Assembly (NCBI GenBank): GCA_020629635.1
Contig: JAHDCX010000001.1
Location: forward strand, 325,043-389,042
Reading direction: 5' to 3'
DNA: 64,000 nt
Origin: Acidimicrobiales bacterium
GTDB taxonomy: Bacteria > Actinomycetota > Acidimicrobiia > Acidimicrobiales > SHLQ01
This document shows, one piece after another, positions 37,031-47,970 of this stretch (the stretch's first letter is position 1; each line of letters starts with the position of its first letter). The position numbers were made by a program, and so were the translations under genes. The notes under the pieces were generated by a model. The model had not been told where the DNA came from and did not search any database. It was given only the letters and a program-made list of their open reading frames with translations.

Positions 37031-38596
37031 ATGAGTGAGAATTGGGGCGGGCACGGCTGGTGGATGGCCAGCGATGGCAAGTGGTATCCCCCCGAGGACC
37101 GCACCCATCGGCCGTCCGACGCGTCCGACTCCCTGGACGAGAACGAGATCGACCTACGAGATGACGATGCAAGTGAGATCCCAGGGGAATCGCAGGACGC
37201 GTCCGAGCCGGTCGTCGTCGATCTCCGGGCCGGTGCCGAACTCTCCGAGCTCCAGCCTGCGGCCCGCGCTGTACCCCAGCCTGCGGCCAGCGCCGTACCC
37301 CAGCCTGCGGCTCGCTCAAGGGATCGTGTGTCGGTTCGGGCGGGTGCCACCGTCGGACCAACCTCTTCGACTCCTTTCGATCGATCGACCTCGCCATCGG
37401 CTGATCGGGCGCCTCGCGTCATGACGCAAACGCTCGACGAATCGACTCCTGCAGTGTCGACGATTCCGGACGATGGTCATGGTGTGCGCAACGACGAGAG
37501 CAGCCGATTTCGAGGATGGATGCTCCTCACGGCGGCGGTCGTCTTGGCGGTGGCGTGCGGGATTCTCGGCGCCCTGTGGCAGAGAGCCGAGGCGCGCAAC
37601 GCCGATCTGGTCGCCGAGCTCGACGCCGCCCAGGCACCTGTGGCCGGCGCAGGCACGGCCGAAGAACTCGCCGAGATCCAACAAGAGCTTGACCTTGCGC
37701 AAGAAGAGAACGTCCGGCTCCGCGCCGAGCTCGACGAGCTGCGACCGCTGTTGTCTGATGTGCCGGCCGAACGATTCTCGGTGCTCGAGGTGCCATTCGT
37801 CCCGTCGCACGTGTCCGCCAACGAGGACTGGTTGGTGACGGTGTCGGGCGATGGAGAGTGGCTTGCGTGGACGGAGGACCCCGATGGGCCTCCCGCGGCT
37901 GCTGGTCAGGTCGAGGGTGCGGCCCTAGCTCTGCTCGTCGACGCCAACGAAGTGTTGGTCGCCACCGACGCAGCCCAAATCGAGCAGTTGCCTGTGCCCG
38001 GCGCTCGTTCGGGCCGCCCGCTGGACCTTGGCTCGGTCGATCACCTCGTCTCGGACGGGCCACGATTCTGGACGTTCTCGACGACGACGAACGAGCTGCT
38101 GCGCGTGCGTCGTTCGGATCGGTCGATTCGGGCGAGTGTCGAGTTGCCCGAGCCAATCACCGATCTGACGGCGGGTGCCGGAACCGTATGGGCGCTGGGT
38201 GAGTCCGGGATCGTCTATTCGGTCAACACCGCAGACTTTCGGGTGTCTGCCGTCGACGCGGGCGAAGACGTGATCTCGATCACGGCGGGCCCGGACACGC
38301 TTTGGGCGTTGTCGGCCGCCGACGGTTCGCTTCGCCGAATCGATCCCGTTTCTGGCGCCGTGCTCGTCACCGTGCCGGTCGGCCGCGACCCGGTGGACGC
38401 CGTGTTCGCCGGGACCAGCGTGTGGGTCGGGCTTCGTTCTGGGGCGACCCTCATTGAGGTCGACACCCGGACGAGTGCGGTGGTGAGCCGGACGTCGCTT
38501 CCGGCGGAGCCCGAACAGCTCTTCGACGGCGGCTCGAGCGTCTACGTGACGGTGGTGGACGAGACGTCCCCGGTCGTCCGCGTCGAGTCCGGCTGA
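37031..38596 (+). CDS. Membrane-anchored beta-propeller protein with DUF2510-like N-terminus
   Basis: The 521-residue protein begins with a short tryptophan-rich module (GGHGWWMASDGKWYPPEDR) like DUF2510. A long acidic and Ala/Pro-rich linker, one membrane helix (about 160-180; MLLTAAVVLAVACGILGAL), a coiled coil (ELAEIQQELDLAQEENVRLR) and an extracellular seven-bladed-type propeller follow, with repeating VWALG, LWALSAADGSLRRIDPVSG and VWVGLRSGATLIEVDTRTS blades. The propeller resembles Vgb/YncE-type repeats that bind ligands or wall material. No catalytic residues can be assigned. It is 9 bases upstream of the methyltransferase. Confidence 0.75.
   Translation: MSENWGGHGWWMASDGKWYPPEDRTHRPSDASDSLDENEIDLRDDDASEIPGESQDASEPVVVDLRAGAELSELQPAARAVPQPAASAVPQPAARSRDRVSVRAGATVGPTSSTPFDRSTSPSADRAPRVMTQTLDESTPAVSTIPDDGHGVRNDESSRFRGWMLLTAAVVLAVACGILGALWQRAEARNADLVAELDAAQAPVAGAGTAEELAEIQQELDLAQEENVRLRAELDELRPLLSDVPAERFSVLEVPFVPSHVSANEDWLVTVSGDGEWLAWTEDPDGPPAAAGQVEGAALALLVDANEVLVATDAAQIEQLPVPGARSGRPLDLGSVDHLVSDGPRFWTFSTTTNELLRVRRSDRSIRASVELPEPITDLTAGAGTVWALGESGIVYSVNTADFRVSAVDAGEDVISITAGPDTLWALSAADGSLRRIDPVSGAVLVTVPVGRDPVDAVFAGTSVWVGLRSGATLIEVDTRTSAVVSRTSLPAEPEQLFDGGSSVYVTVVDETSPVVRVESG
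37254..37313 (+). repeat. 24-base tandem repeat in coding sequence
   Basis: Two full 24-base units beginning AGCCTGCGGC and a partial third encode PAARAVPQ, PAASAVPQ, PAAR in the linker of the propeller protein. Such repeats can change copy number without shifting the frame. Confidence 0.8.
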
Positions 38597-38604
38597 GCCG
38601 GGCC

Positions 38605-39339
38605 GTGAGCGATCCCGAGCTGTGGGAGGCCCACGCGAGCTGGTGGCAGGACGAGTTCACTGACGGAGCTGACCCCGAGTACGTCGAGCAGATCATCCCG
38701 CTCGCGGGGGCGCTCCTCGACGGTTTCGAGCGAGTCCTCGATCTCGGGGCCGGAGAAGGTCAGATCGCGCGGGTCGCGGCAGGCCAGGGTGCTTCGGTCG
38801 TCGGGGTTGATCCAACGAGGGCGCAGACGATCGAGGCGGCGGCGCGAGGCGGGGGCCCGGCGTACGCCATGGCTGGCGCCCACGGACTGCCGTTCGCCTC
38901 CGACAGCTTCGACGCGGTGCTCGCGTGCCTGGTCTTCGAACACATCGACCCGCTCGAACCCGCCGTGGCGGAGGTGGCGCGCGTGCTTCGGCCGGGTGGG
39001 CGGTTTGCCTTCTTCCTCAACCATCCGCTGCTCCAGACGCCGGGAAGTGGCTGGATCGACGATCACGTGATGGATCCCCCCGAGCAGTACTGGCGGATCG
39101 GGGAGTACCTCGTCGAACGATCGATCGTCGAGGAGGTTCGAAAGGACGTGTTCATTCCGTTCGTGCATCGGCCGCTGCACCGCTACGTCAACGCGTTGGC
39201 GGAGTCGGGGTTGGTCGTGGTCGAGATGCACGAACCGGCACCACCGCCGGGATTCTTGGATCAGAACGCCTTTCTCGGGGCGGCTCGATCCATTCCTCGT
39301 CTTCTCGTCCTCGTCTGCGAACTACGATCCGAGCGGTGA
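38605..39339 (+). CDS. Class I SAM-dependent methyltransferase
   Basis: The 244-residue protein has a Rossmann methyltransferase core: motif I VLDLGAGEGQIARVAAGQGA, acidic motif II VVGVDPTRAQ, AHGLPFASDSFDAVLACLVF (motif IV) and LRPGGRFAFFLNHPLLQTPG (motif VI). This is the Methyltransf_11 type seen in small-molecule methyltransferases. The substrate cannot be told. GTG at 38605; the end overlaps rapZ by GTGA, so the two are cotranscribed. In other actinobacteria this position next to rapZ is not a conserved methyltransferase site. Confidence 0.85.
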   Translation: MSDPELWEAHASWWQDEFTDGADPEYVEQIIPLAGALLDGFERVLDLGAGEGQIARVAAGQGASVVGVDPTRAQTIEAAARGGGPAYAMAGAHGLPFASDSFDAVLACLVFEHIDPLEPAVAEVARVLRPGGRFAFFLNHPLLQTPGSGWIDDHVMDPPEQYWRIGEYLVERSIVEEVRKDVFIPFVHRPLHRYVNALAESGLVVVEMHEPAPPPGFLDQNAFLGAARSIPRLLVLVCELRSER

Positions 39340-40199
39340 GCGAATTCGTCATCGTCACGGGCAATTCGGGTGCGGGCCGTTCGCACGCGGCCAATGTCTT
39401 GGAGGATCACGGCTGGTTCGTGATCGACAATCTTCCGCCTGCGCTCATCTCGAAGGTCGGCGAGTTGGCCGATGCTCCGGGTTCGGCGATCTCGAATGTC
39501 GCGCTCGCCGTGCCGGGTGGCGCGGGGGTGGACGAGCTGCTCGGGGCGATCGCCGAGCTTCGGGCCAACGCGAGTCGCGTTCGGATCCTGTTTCTGGAGG
39601 CGTCGACGCCGGTGCTCGTCGCCCGATACGAGTCGACGCGTCGTCGCCATCCCTTCGGGGACATGGGGTTGGCGGAGGCGATCGAGGGGGAGCGTTCGGC
39701 GCTCGAGTCGGTGAAGGCCGAGGCCGACGTCGTCATCGACACCAGCGATCTGAACGTGCATCAGTTGCGTGATCGCCTCGTCACGATGTTCGGCACGGAG
39801 TCGCCGAGTGGTGGGATGCAGACCTCGGTGCTGTCGTTTGGGTACAAACACGGCTTGCCGCTCGATGTCGACATCGTGATCGATTGCCGGTTCTTGCCGA
39901 ATCCTCATTGGGTCGAGGAGCTTCGTCCGCAGACGGGACTCGATGGTGCCGTGAGCGACTACGTGCTGAGTCAGCCGATGACGGGAGTCTTTCTCGAGCA
40001 TCTCGAGCGGCTGTTGGCCCTCGTCGTGCCGGCCTACGTCAAGGAGGGAAAGTCGTATCTGACGATTGCGTTCGGGTGCACGGGAGGCCAGCATCGATCG
40101 GTCGCGATCGCTGAGGAGGTCGGCGCGATCCTGCGGCGGTCGGGGCATGAACCGGCGGTGTCGCACCGCGACGTCGGGCGGGCCTCCACATCGGGCTGA
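39336..40199 (+). CDS. rapZ: RapZ/YvcJ-family nucleotide-binding protein
   Basis: The 287-residue protein has an N-terminal P-loop domain (VTGNSGAGRSHAANVLED, VIDNLPPALISK, FLEASTPVLVARYESTRRRH) and the conserved C-terminal domain (SFGYKHGLPLDVDIVIDCRF, LPNPHWVEELRPQTG, IAFGCTGGQHRSVAIAEEV). Family members bind ATP/GTP and, in E. coli, sense GlcN6P and guide sRNA decay. The Walker A lysine is Arg here (GAGRS instead of GAGKS). In most actinobacteria yvcK and whiA follow; here a 164-base gap leads straight to gap. GTG start coupled to the methyltransferase. Confidence 0.93.
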   Translation: MSEFVIVTGNSGAGRSHAANVLEDHGWFVIDNLPPALISKVGELADAPGSAISNVALAVPGGAGVDELLGAIAELRANASRVRILFLEASTPVLVARYESTRRRHPFGDMGLAEAIEGERSALESVKAEADVVIDTSDLNVHQLRDRLVTMFGTESPSGGMQTSVLSFGYKHGLPLDVDIVIDCRFLPNPHWVEELRPQTGLDGAVSDYVLSQPMTGVFLEHLERLLALVVPAYVKEGKSYLTIAFGCTGGQHRSVAIAEEVGAILRRSGHEPAVSHRDVGRASTSG

Positions 40200-40270
40200 A
40201 TCTGACAGGTCTCGGTGCGGCGACCGACCCCATCTGTTGGAGCGATGGCCACCCGCTCTGATGCATGTGA

Positions 40271-42528
<2,258 letters not shown>

Positions 42529-42540
42529 GGAGGAGGGCCC

Positions 42541-43317
42541 ATGGCCGACCGCAAGCCGTTGATCAGCGGCAACTGGAAGATGAACTGCAACCACTTCGAG
42601 GCGATTCAACTCGTCCAGAAGCTGAGCTACGCGTTGACGAAGGACGACATCGAAGCAGTTGACGTGTCGATCCATCCGCCCTTCACCGATCTCCGTTCGG
42701 TGCAGACGGTGCTCGAGGCCGACAAGATCCCGATTGCGCTCGGTGCGCAGAACTGCCACTGGGAGCCGAAGGGCGCGTTCACGGGCGAGATCTCGCCGAC
42801 GATGCTCGAGAAGCTGAACGTGTCGTACGTGATCTGCGGGCACTCCGAACGCCGTCAGCACTTCGGGGAGACGAATGAGGACGTCAACCGCAAGGTGAAG
42901 GCGATCCTCAAGCACGAGATGACGCCCATCATGGCGGTCGGCGAGACGCTCGAGCAGCGTGAGGCCGGCGAGATGGAGGCGCACGTGGTGGCCCAGGTGA
43001 CCGAGGGGCTCGCCGGCGTGAAAAAGGCGGCCGTTGGCGGCTTGGTGATTGCGTACGAGCCAATCTGGGCAATCGGAACCGGCGCCACCGCCACTCCTGA
43101 CGACGCGCAAGAAGTGTGTGCGCTGATCCGGTCGACGGTCGATGACCGCTTCGGGTCCGATGCCGCAGCGGCGGTCCGCATTCAGTACGGAGGCTCGGTG
43201 AAGCCGGGGACGGCCCCGGAGCTGATGAATCAGCCCGACATCGATGGTGCGCTCATCGGGGGAGCCTCGCTCGTGCCCGAGGACTTCGCGCACTGCATTC
43301 AGTACCGGCTCCGCTAA
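42541..43317 (+). CDS. tpiA: Triosephosphate isomerase
   Basis: The 258-residue TIM barrel interconverts DHAP and G3P. Lys in ISGNWKMNCNHFEA, electrophile His in VICGHSERRQHFGE, catalytic Glu in IAYEPIWAIGTGATATPDDA, and phosphate loop YGGSVKPG...IGGASL are all present. GGAGGAGG stands 5-6 bases before the ATG. Third gene of the gap-pgk-tpiA-secG operon. Confidence 0.98.
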   Translation: MADRKPLISGNWKMNCNHFEAIQLVQKLSYALTKDDIEAVDVSIHPPFTDLRSVQTVLEADKIPIALGAQNCHWEPKGAFTGEISPTMLEKLNVSYVICGHSERRQHFGETNEDVNRKVKAILKHEMTPIMAVGETLEQREAGEMEAHVVAQVTEGLAGVKKAAVGGLVIAYEPIWAIGTGATATPDDAQEVCALIRSTVDDRFGSDAAAAVRIQYGGSVKPGTAPELMNQPDIDGALIGGASLVPEDFAHCIQYRLR

Positions 43318-43350
43318 TCTGGTCGAGTCCGATTCGAGGAGACGTCAACC

Positions 43351-43584
43351 GTGTTCTGGGCAGTTCTGGTCATCCATGTCATCTTGAGCTTTGCGTGCAT
43401 CTTTCTCGTGCTGCTGCACTCCGGGAAGGGCGGCGGCCTGTCCGACATGTTCGGTGGCGGTCTCGGCGCGACGTCGGCCGGGTCGACCGTCGTCGAGCAG
43501 AACCTGAACCGCATCACGATCCTCGTGGCGACGGCGTTCACGTTCACCACGGTGTCGCTCGCGCTGCTGTTTCCGTTCAACTGA
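43351..43584 (+). CDS. secG: Preprotein translocase subunit SecG
   Basis: The 77-residue protein has two membrane helices separated by the conserved loop LHSGKGGGLSDMFGGG, the hallmark of SecG, and lies directly after tpiA as in most actinobacteria. It assists SecYE during protein export. GTG start with upstream GAGGAG. Confidence 0.93.
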   Translation: MFWAVLVIHVILSFACIFLVLLHSGKGGGLSDMFGGGLGATSAGSTVVEQNLNRITILVATAFTFTTVSLALLFPFN

Positions 43585-43619
43585 ACCTGGTTCTTCCGTT
43601 CGCTCGAACGGGGGTTCAA
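43582..43619 (+). terminator. Nested hairpin after secG
   Basis: Inner stem CCGTTCG/CGAACGG (43596-43611) lies within outer arms TGAACC/GGTTCA that begin at the secG stop. There is no good T-run, so termination is uncertain. Confidence 0.4.
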
Positions 43620-43649
43620 CTCGGCGGTGTCGTTGGCCGATAGGCCATC

Positions 43650-45236
43650 GTGCTCACTCGCGTCGCGTCCGTTGTCGTTCTCGTCGTTTTGCTCGGAGCG
43701 TGCTCCGGGGACGAGCCAGCAGATCTCCTCGCTCCGACGACCTCGACGGCCACCTCGACGTCGGAGCCACCGTCGCTCGCGTTTGCCGACGACGAAATCC
43801 CCGACTCGACGCTCGCCGTCGAGCTGGAGCCGCGCACGCTCGCGATCAGCGTGCCCACGTTCGCCTTTCGTTCGCCGGCGGAGGTCGACGAGAGCGATCC
43901 GGTGGAGGTTTTCGTCACCGACCTCCTCACGGATGGTCTGACTCAGCGCGACGCGCAGACTGGCGAGATCGTGCCTGCCCTCGCCGACGTCTGGTCTGCG
44001 TCGCCGGACCGCCGCACCTGGACCTTCTCCCTCGGAGCCAACCGCTTCAGCGACGGCGCCCCGGTGACTGCGGCGGACGCAGAGGCAAGTCTCGAGCGCG
44101 TCGCTGCGCTCGGAGGTGACTCGATCACTGGTCCACACCTCGGGTCGATCGATGGATGGACCGAGCCAGCGGCGGATGGCGATGTGCGCGGTATCCGGGC
44201 GATCGACGAGCGAACGCTCGAGATCGAGCTGACGACTCCGCTCGAGGACCTCCCGGCGCTTCTTGCGTCGGTTGCATTCGGGGTCCTGCCGGAAGTGACT
44301 CCTGAGCAGGGTGCGCTTCCGCTGTCGTCGTCGATGACGCTCACGCCAACGGCGCTGTGGGAGGACGGTTTCCGTCTCGAAGCCGCCGAGCCGCTTGGTT
44401 TGGTGAACGCCGTCGAGGTGTTGATGGACCCGGAGCTCACGATGCTCGAGGTCGGCGAGACGGGCGTGGCGATCGGGTTCGAGGCTGACGAGGTGCCGGA
44501 GTCGATCAAAACCTCCGCCTCGCCGAGCACGGCTCGAGTCTTCTTCGCCATGAATCATGCGGCGGCCCCGTTCGATGATCCGAACCTTCGGGCGGCCGTG
44601 GTTGCGGCGATTGACACCCGCAGCGTGGTCGACGAGTTCTTCCCGATGTCGGGGCCGATGACGTCGTTCCTCACGCGAGGCGACGGCTGCGGATTCGATT
44701 GCTTCGATCCGGCACTCGCCGAGCGGCTCGTGGCCGACAGCCCCGCCGGGCAGACGCCGTTCAGCGTCGACTATTTCGTGGTTGACGGCGACGACCGGGA
44801 GCAGCGCCTCGCCGAGACGATCGTCAGCCAGCTCCGAACGGTCGGTTTCGTGGCGACGGCTCGGGCGCATCCGATCGAGGACTACGGGCGCCAGATCGAC
44901 GCCGGCAACATGGGCCTGTTCCGCTTCGGCACGGCAGGTGGGGCGATCTCGCCGGAGCGCACCCTGGCGGGCGCTTTCGGATCGGATGGAGTCGACAACG
45001 TCTCTGCGTTCTCGGACCCGCTGCTCGATTCGGCGATCGGTGACGCCCGTTCGATCATCGACGACCGGGCCCGTCTCGGCGCCTGGGAGAACATCGACAC
45101 GACCGTGTTGGACGCCGACGCAGTCCTCTCGATTGCCGAGCTCCGAACCCCGATTGCCTTTGGTGACCGGGTCGAGTTCGTCGGGCTCGAGCCCGACGGG
45201 TCGCTCGACCTCGCCTCCATCAGCTGGCTCGAGTAG
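43650..45236 (+). CDS. ABC-type solute-binding lipoprotein (SBP family 5)
   Basis: The 528-residue protein has a lipoprotein signal (lipobox LGAC) and a Thr/Ser linker. The family 5 fold shows PALADVWSASPDRRTWTFSL, GANRFSDGAPVTAADAEASL, RTLEIELTTPLEDLPALLAS and FFAMNHAAAPFDDPNLRAAV, ending with a late SIAELRTPIAFGDRV segment. Such proteins bind oligopeptides or other solutes for an Opp/Dpp-type permease, but no permease gene is nearby. GTG start. It follows secG by 65 bases. Confidence 0.88.
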   Translation: MLTRVASVVVLVVLLGACSGDEPADLLAPTTSTATSTSEPPSLAFADDEIPDSTLAVELEPRTLAISVPTFAFRSPAEVDESDPVEVFVTDLLTDGLTQRDAQTGEIVPALADVWSASPDRRTWTFSLGANRFSDGAPVTAADAEASLERVAALGGDSITGPHLGSIDGWTEPAADGDVRGIRAIDERTLEIELTTPLEDLPALLASVAFGVLPEVTPEQGALPLSSSMTLTPTALWEDGFRLEAAEPLGLVNAVEVLMDPELTMLEVGETGVAIGFEADEVPESIKTSASPSTARVFFAMNHAAAPFDDPNLRAAVVAAIDTRSVVDEFFPMSGPMTSFLTRGDGCGFDCFDPALAERLVADSPAGQTPFSVDYFVVDGDDREQRLAETIVSQLRTVGFVATARAHPIEDYGRQIDAGNMGLFRFGTAGGAISPERTLAGAFGSDGVDNVSAFSDPLLDSAIGDARSIIDDRARLGAWENIDTTVLDADAVLSIAELRTPIAFGDRVEFVGLEPDGSLDLASISWLE

Positions 45237-45257
45237 CGCGGCTGGCGTCCCGCCCGG

Positions 45258-46706
45258 TCAGCTCCTGGTGAGCAGCTGATCGATGTCTTTCGACAGGTCG
45301 GGGCCGAAGCCCGAGCGGATGTCGAAGTCTTCGGTGTCGATCGAGCGCACGCCGTGTTGGTGGGCGCCGTCGACCGCCGCGTTGACGAGCCCCGTCGGCC
45401 CGCAGGCGGCCACATGGCAGCGTGTCGGGTCGGCGTCGCCGAGGGCGTCGATCAACATCGTGGGGGAGAAGCGTCGACCTTCGCCCGACACGACGAGATC
45501 GAGGGTGATCCGCCCGTCCGCTGCGGCGTCTTCGAGCAGGGCTCGGGCGGTGGCGCTCTGGCGGTCTCGCACGCAGTAGATCAGGTGTGGACGCTCGCCG
45601 GGGGCCGCGACCTCCAGCTCGTCGATGGCGCTCAGGAACGGCGTGATACCGACGCCGCCAGCGACCCAGACGGTGCGGTCGGCTCCCTCGTGGGTGGGGG
45701 AGAAGTGGCCGAAGGGTCCTTCGACCCGTGCCGTCGCGCCGACCAGGTCGGCATCGAGCAGCTTGCCCGACCAATCGCCGAGGTCCCGGATGAAGAAGCG
45801 GAGGGTCGAGCTCTCCGGCGACGAGGCAATGGTGAACACGTGGGGCTCTCGCAGGCCGGCCACGTCGAGCTTGAGGACCGCGAACTGGCCAGCGTTGTGG
45901 CGCAGCGGACGGCCGAGTGGTTCGAGCTCGATTTCGATCGTCGTGTCCTGTACGTCGGTGTGAACGACGCGGTAGCTGTGGCCGCGGGCGAACATGTCCT
46001 TGATGACGACGCGGTGGACCCAGGCGGCGATGCCGGCGACCATGACGCCGTTGAAGAACCATCCCCAGGCGCTGGTGTTGGCGTAGGTCTTCTCCGCAGT
46101 GAAGAAGTGCCAGCTGGCGAAGGCGAAGGGGATGCCGAGCAGCTTGTGGGTCCAGCGCCACAGGCGGTACGGAAACCAGCGGATGAGGCTGAGTGCCACG
46201 AGCACGTAGAGCATGAGTTCGCCGGTTTCGGCGAGGCCTTCGGCGGTGTCGGCGACCGAGCGTGCGGCGCCCGGAATGCCGCCGTCGATCTCGGGCTCGA
46301 CGCTCGTGTGCAGGAACATCGTGGGTATGGCGAGGGAGCCCGCCCAACGGTGGGCCCTGTAGACCCGGTCCATGCCGCCGAAGAACGGTTCGATCAGACG
46401 GGAGCGGATGGCAAGGACGAACGACCAGGCCATGAGCACGATCGACACGGCGCCGATCCACAGGCCGAAGGCGACATTGCCGTCTCCTTGGGCGCCGGCA
46501 AAGGCGGGCCAGATGGCGAGTGTCGAGGCCACCATGGCGAGCGGCCCGAGCCAGGACAGGCCGATTCGGGGGAGCCGGCGGGGTATGAGGCCCGTTGGTG
46601 GGATCCGCCAGTCGGCGGGCCGCCCGGCGAGTTTTCGAAGGATCGGCGCGGCCGAGTCGAACGTGGGTCGACTCGTGCGGCGCACGGAGGAGCGAAGTGA
46701 AGTCAT
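45258..46706 (-). CDS. Ferric-reductase-like transmembrane flavoprotein (FNR-type)
   Basis: The 482-residue protein has about six N-terminal membrane helices. The ferric reductase-like transmembrane domain holds candidate haem histidines in RVYRAHRWAGSLAIPTMFLH and TLGIPFAFASWHFF-like text. After about 250 comes an FAD domain (GQFAVLKLDVAGLREPHVFT with the HVFTIASSP motif in place of RxYS) and a NAD(P) domain (VWVAGGVGITPFLSAI, HLIYCVRDRQSA, CHVAACGPTGLVNAAVDGA). It moves electrons from NAD(P)H across the membrane; the acceptor is unknown. Start at ATG 46706; a longer reading to 46826 lacks support. Confidence 0.85.
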   Translation of the reverse strand: MTSLRSSVRRTSRPTFDSAAPILRKLAGRPADWRIPPTGLIPRRLPRIGLSWLGPLAMVASTLAIWPAFAGAQGDGNVAFGLWIGAVSIVLMAWSFVLAIRSRLIEPFFGGMDRVYRAHRWAGSLAIPTMFLHTSVEPEIDGGIPGAARSVADTAEGLAETGELMLYVLVALSLIRWFPYRLWRWTHKLLGIPFAFASWHFFTAEKTYANTSAWGWFFNGVMVAGIAAWVHRVVIKDMFARGHSYRVVHTDVQDTTIEIELEPLGRPLRHNAGQFAVLKLDVAGLREPHVFTIASSPESSTLRFFIRDLGDWSGKLLDADLVGATARVEGPFGHFSPTHEGADRTVWVAGGVGITPFLSAIDELEVAAPGERPHLIYCVRDRQSATARALLEDAAADGRITLDLVVSGEGRRFSPTMLIDALGDADPTRCHVAACGPTGLVNAAVDGAHQHGVRSIDTEDFDIRSGFGPDLSKDIDQLLTRS

Positions 46707-46826
46707 GCCCCAAGGATGCAGGACCGTGCTGAAGCCAACCTGAGAATCGACCCGCCTCGCTGAGGTGGACGAATCGGGCGAACCCGCTACGATGTGCCGT
46801 CGGTTCAGGGAGACCTGGCCAGCCAC

Positions 46827-46913
46827 GTCGGAGTGGCGGAATTGGCAGACGCGCTAGCTTGAGGGGCTAGTGCCCGAAAGGGCGTGGGGGTTCAAGTCCC
46901 CCCTCCGACACCA
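46827..46913 (+). tRNA. tRNA-Leu (anticodon GAG), island attachment site
   Basis: Acceptor arms GTCGGAG/CTCCGAC with discriminator A and encoded CCA. D-arm GGCGGAATTGGCAGACGC; anticodon stem CTAGC/GCTAG with loop TTGAGGG (GAG, reads CUC); long variable arm TGCCCGAAAGGGCG; T-arm GGGGGTTCAAGTCCCCC. The abrupt change to mobile-type genes right after its 3' end, with an integrase about 1.4 kb on, makes it the probable integration site. Confidence 0.97.
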
Positions 46914-47089
46914 CAGGAATCCCTGGTAGCAGTGGGGTGAATCACTCCCAGGGGTGTCGTTTGCAAATGGATTTGCAAATGCCCGGGCCCGATCCATGCT
47001 CCTGGCGCTCGCCACCTTCGCCCTCGATTCCCGCGGAGAGTGTCACACCGCGCTGGGATGATGGGTGGCGACCGAAAGGAACCATCCTC
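46914..47089. promoter_or_regulatory. Island left boundary: hairpin and repeated ATTTGCAAAT-type sites
   Basis: Just after the tRNA come outer arms CCCTGG (46921-46926) and CCAGGG (46948-46953) enclosing a second imperfect inverted repeat. Next are two 9-base direct repeats TTTGCAAAT (46960-46968, 46972-46980), each the core of a palindrome, 12 bases apart. They could be arm-type integrase sites, an operator, or part of the promoter for the TIR operon. AAAGGA at 47075 serves the next gene. Confidence 0.45.
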
Positions 47090-47476
47090 ATGGCCAAGAC
47101 ACGTGTATTCATCAGTTTCGACTACGACCACGACCTGGACCTCAAGAATCTGCTTGTAGGACAGGCGAAGAACGACGACTCGCCGTTCGAGATCGCCGAT
47201 TGGTCCATCAAGGACGCGTCGCCGGGCTGGAAGGCTGAGGCGCGGAAGCGAATCAAGGCGTCTGGTGTGGTCGCTGTCATCTGCGGAGAGCACACCGACA
47301 CCGCGACCGGAGTTGGTGTCGAGCTCGGCATCGCGCAGGAAGAGGGCGTCCCGTACTTCCTGCTGAAGGGGAGGTCGGAGAAGACTTGCAAGAAGCCGAG
47401 CACCGCCAAGTCAACTGACAAGATGTACAGGTGGACGTGGGAGAACCTCAAGACTCTCATCGGCGGGGGCCGATGA
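47090..47476 (+). CDS. TIR-like (ThsB/DUF1863-type) protein
   Basis: The 128-residue single-domain protein begins KTRVFISFDYDHDLDLKNLL, the first strand and loop of the DUF1863/ThsB branch of TIR-like folds. It continues FEIADWSIKDASPGW, a second Rossmann-type strand ASGVVAVICGEHTDTATGVG, and VELGIAQEEGVPYFLLKG, in which Glu78 occupies the place of the NADase glutamate. ThsB-like TIRs make cyclic or histidine-linked ADP-ribose signals on phage infection; activity here is inference. ATG 47090 with AAAGGA is preferred over longer readings. It overlaps the next gene by ATGA, forming a three-gene operon at the island edge. Confidence 0.85.
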   Translation: MAKTRVFISFDYDHDLDLKNLLVGQAKNDDSPFEIADWSIKDASPGWKAEARKRIKASGVVAVICGEHTDTATGVGVELGIAQEEGVPYFLLKGRSEKTCKKPSTAKSTDKMYRWTWENLKTLIGGGR

Positions 47477-47970
47477 CGAGCGATTCACCCGTCCCAGAAA
47501 CGAGGCCCGAGCCGGCGTTTCGCTTCGAGACCTACAAGCTCGCCGTAGAGATGGCTGATCGAGTCTCCGCTCGTCGGTCGAGTGCGAACTCGTTCTTCTT
47601 CTCGCTGCAGGCGGGCATTGCCGTGGCCTTGGGGGCATTCGCCATGAACACCGGGCCAGTTGACGAGCCGGAGCCCGACCGGTTCGTCCTGACGCTTGCG
47701 GCGTTGGCGGGAATCGTCATTGCGCTGTCCTGGTGGCTGCTCCTTCGCTCGTATCGCGACTTGAACGCGGCCAAATTCGCGGTCATCAACAAGCTCGAGC
47801 GGGACCACTTGGATCTGAGGTTGTTCAACGACGAGTGGGACGAGCTGAAGAAGGATCCGGTCAAACGATGGCGCCCCCGCTATGCCGAGCAGGGGGCCGT
47901 CGAGCGCGTCGTGCCGTTGCTCTTCGTAGCGATCTACGGCGTCCTTGCCGTCTACGTTGTGTGCTCGTGA
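47473..47970 (+). CDS. Two-helix membrane protein, RipA-like
   Basis: The 165-residue protein has soluble N-terminal helix text (YKLAVEMADRVSARRSSANS), two central membrane helices (FFFSLQAGIAVALGAFAM; LAALAGIVIALSWWLLLRSY) and a cytoplasmic segment (RDLNAAKFAVINKLERDHLD). It ends at a third hydrophobic stretch (VVPLLFVAIYGVLAVYVVCS). The layout resembles the RipA-type octameric membrane proteins that occur next to TIR-like genes. ATG at 47473 is coupled to the TIR stop. It is a candidate membrane effector activated by the TIR protein (inference). Assignment to family is from memory of pattern and should be checked. Confidence 0.75.
   Translation: MTSDSPVPETRPEPAFRFETYKLAVEMADRVSARRSSANSFFFSLQAGIAVALGAFAMNTGPVDEPEPDRFVLTLAALAGIVIALSWWLLLRSYRDLNAAKFAVINKLERDHLDLRLFNDEWDELKKDPVKRWRPRYAEQGAVERVVPLLFVAIYGVLAVYVVCS

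Noticed and set aside
35001-37397. Minus-strand frame of 798 codons opposite uvrC
   Set aside because: Shadow of uvrC with no recognisable domain.
47090-47970. Classical Thoeris system
   Set aside because: A ThsB-like gene is present but there is no ThsA (SIR2-SLOG or macro-TM) gene beside it; reported as a separate candidate instead.
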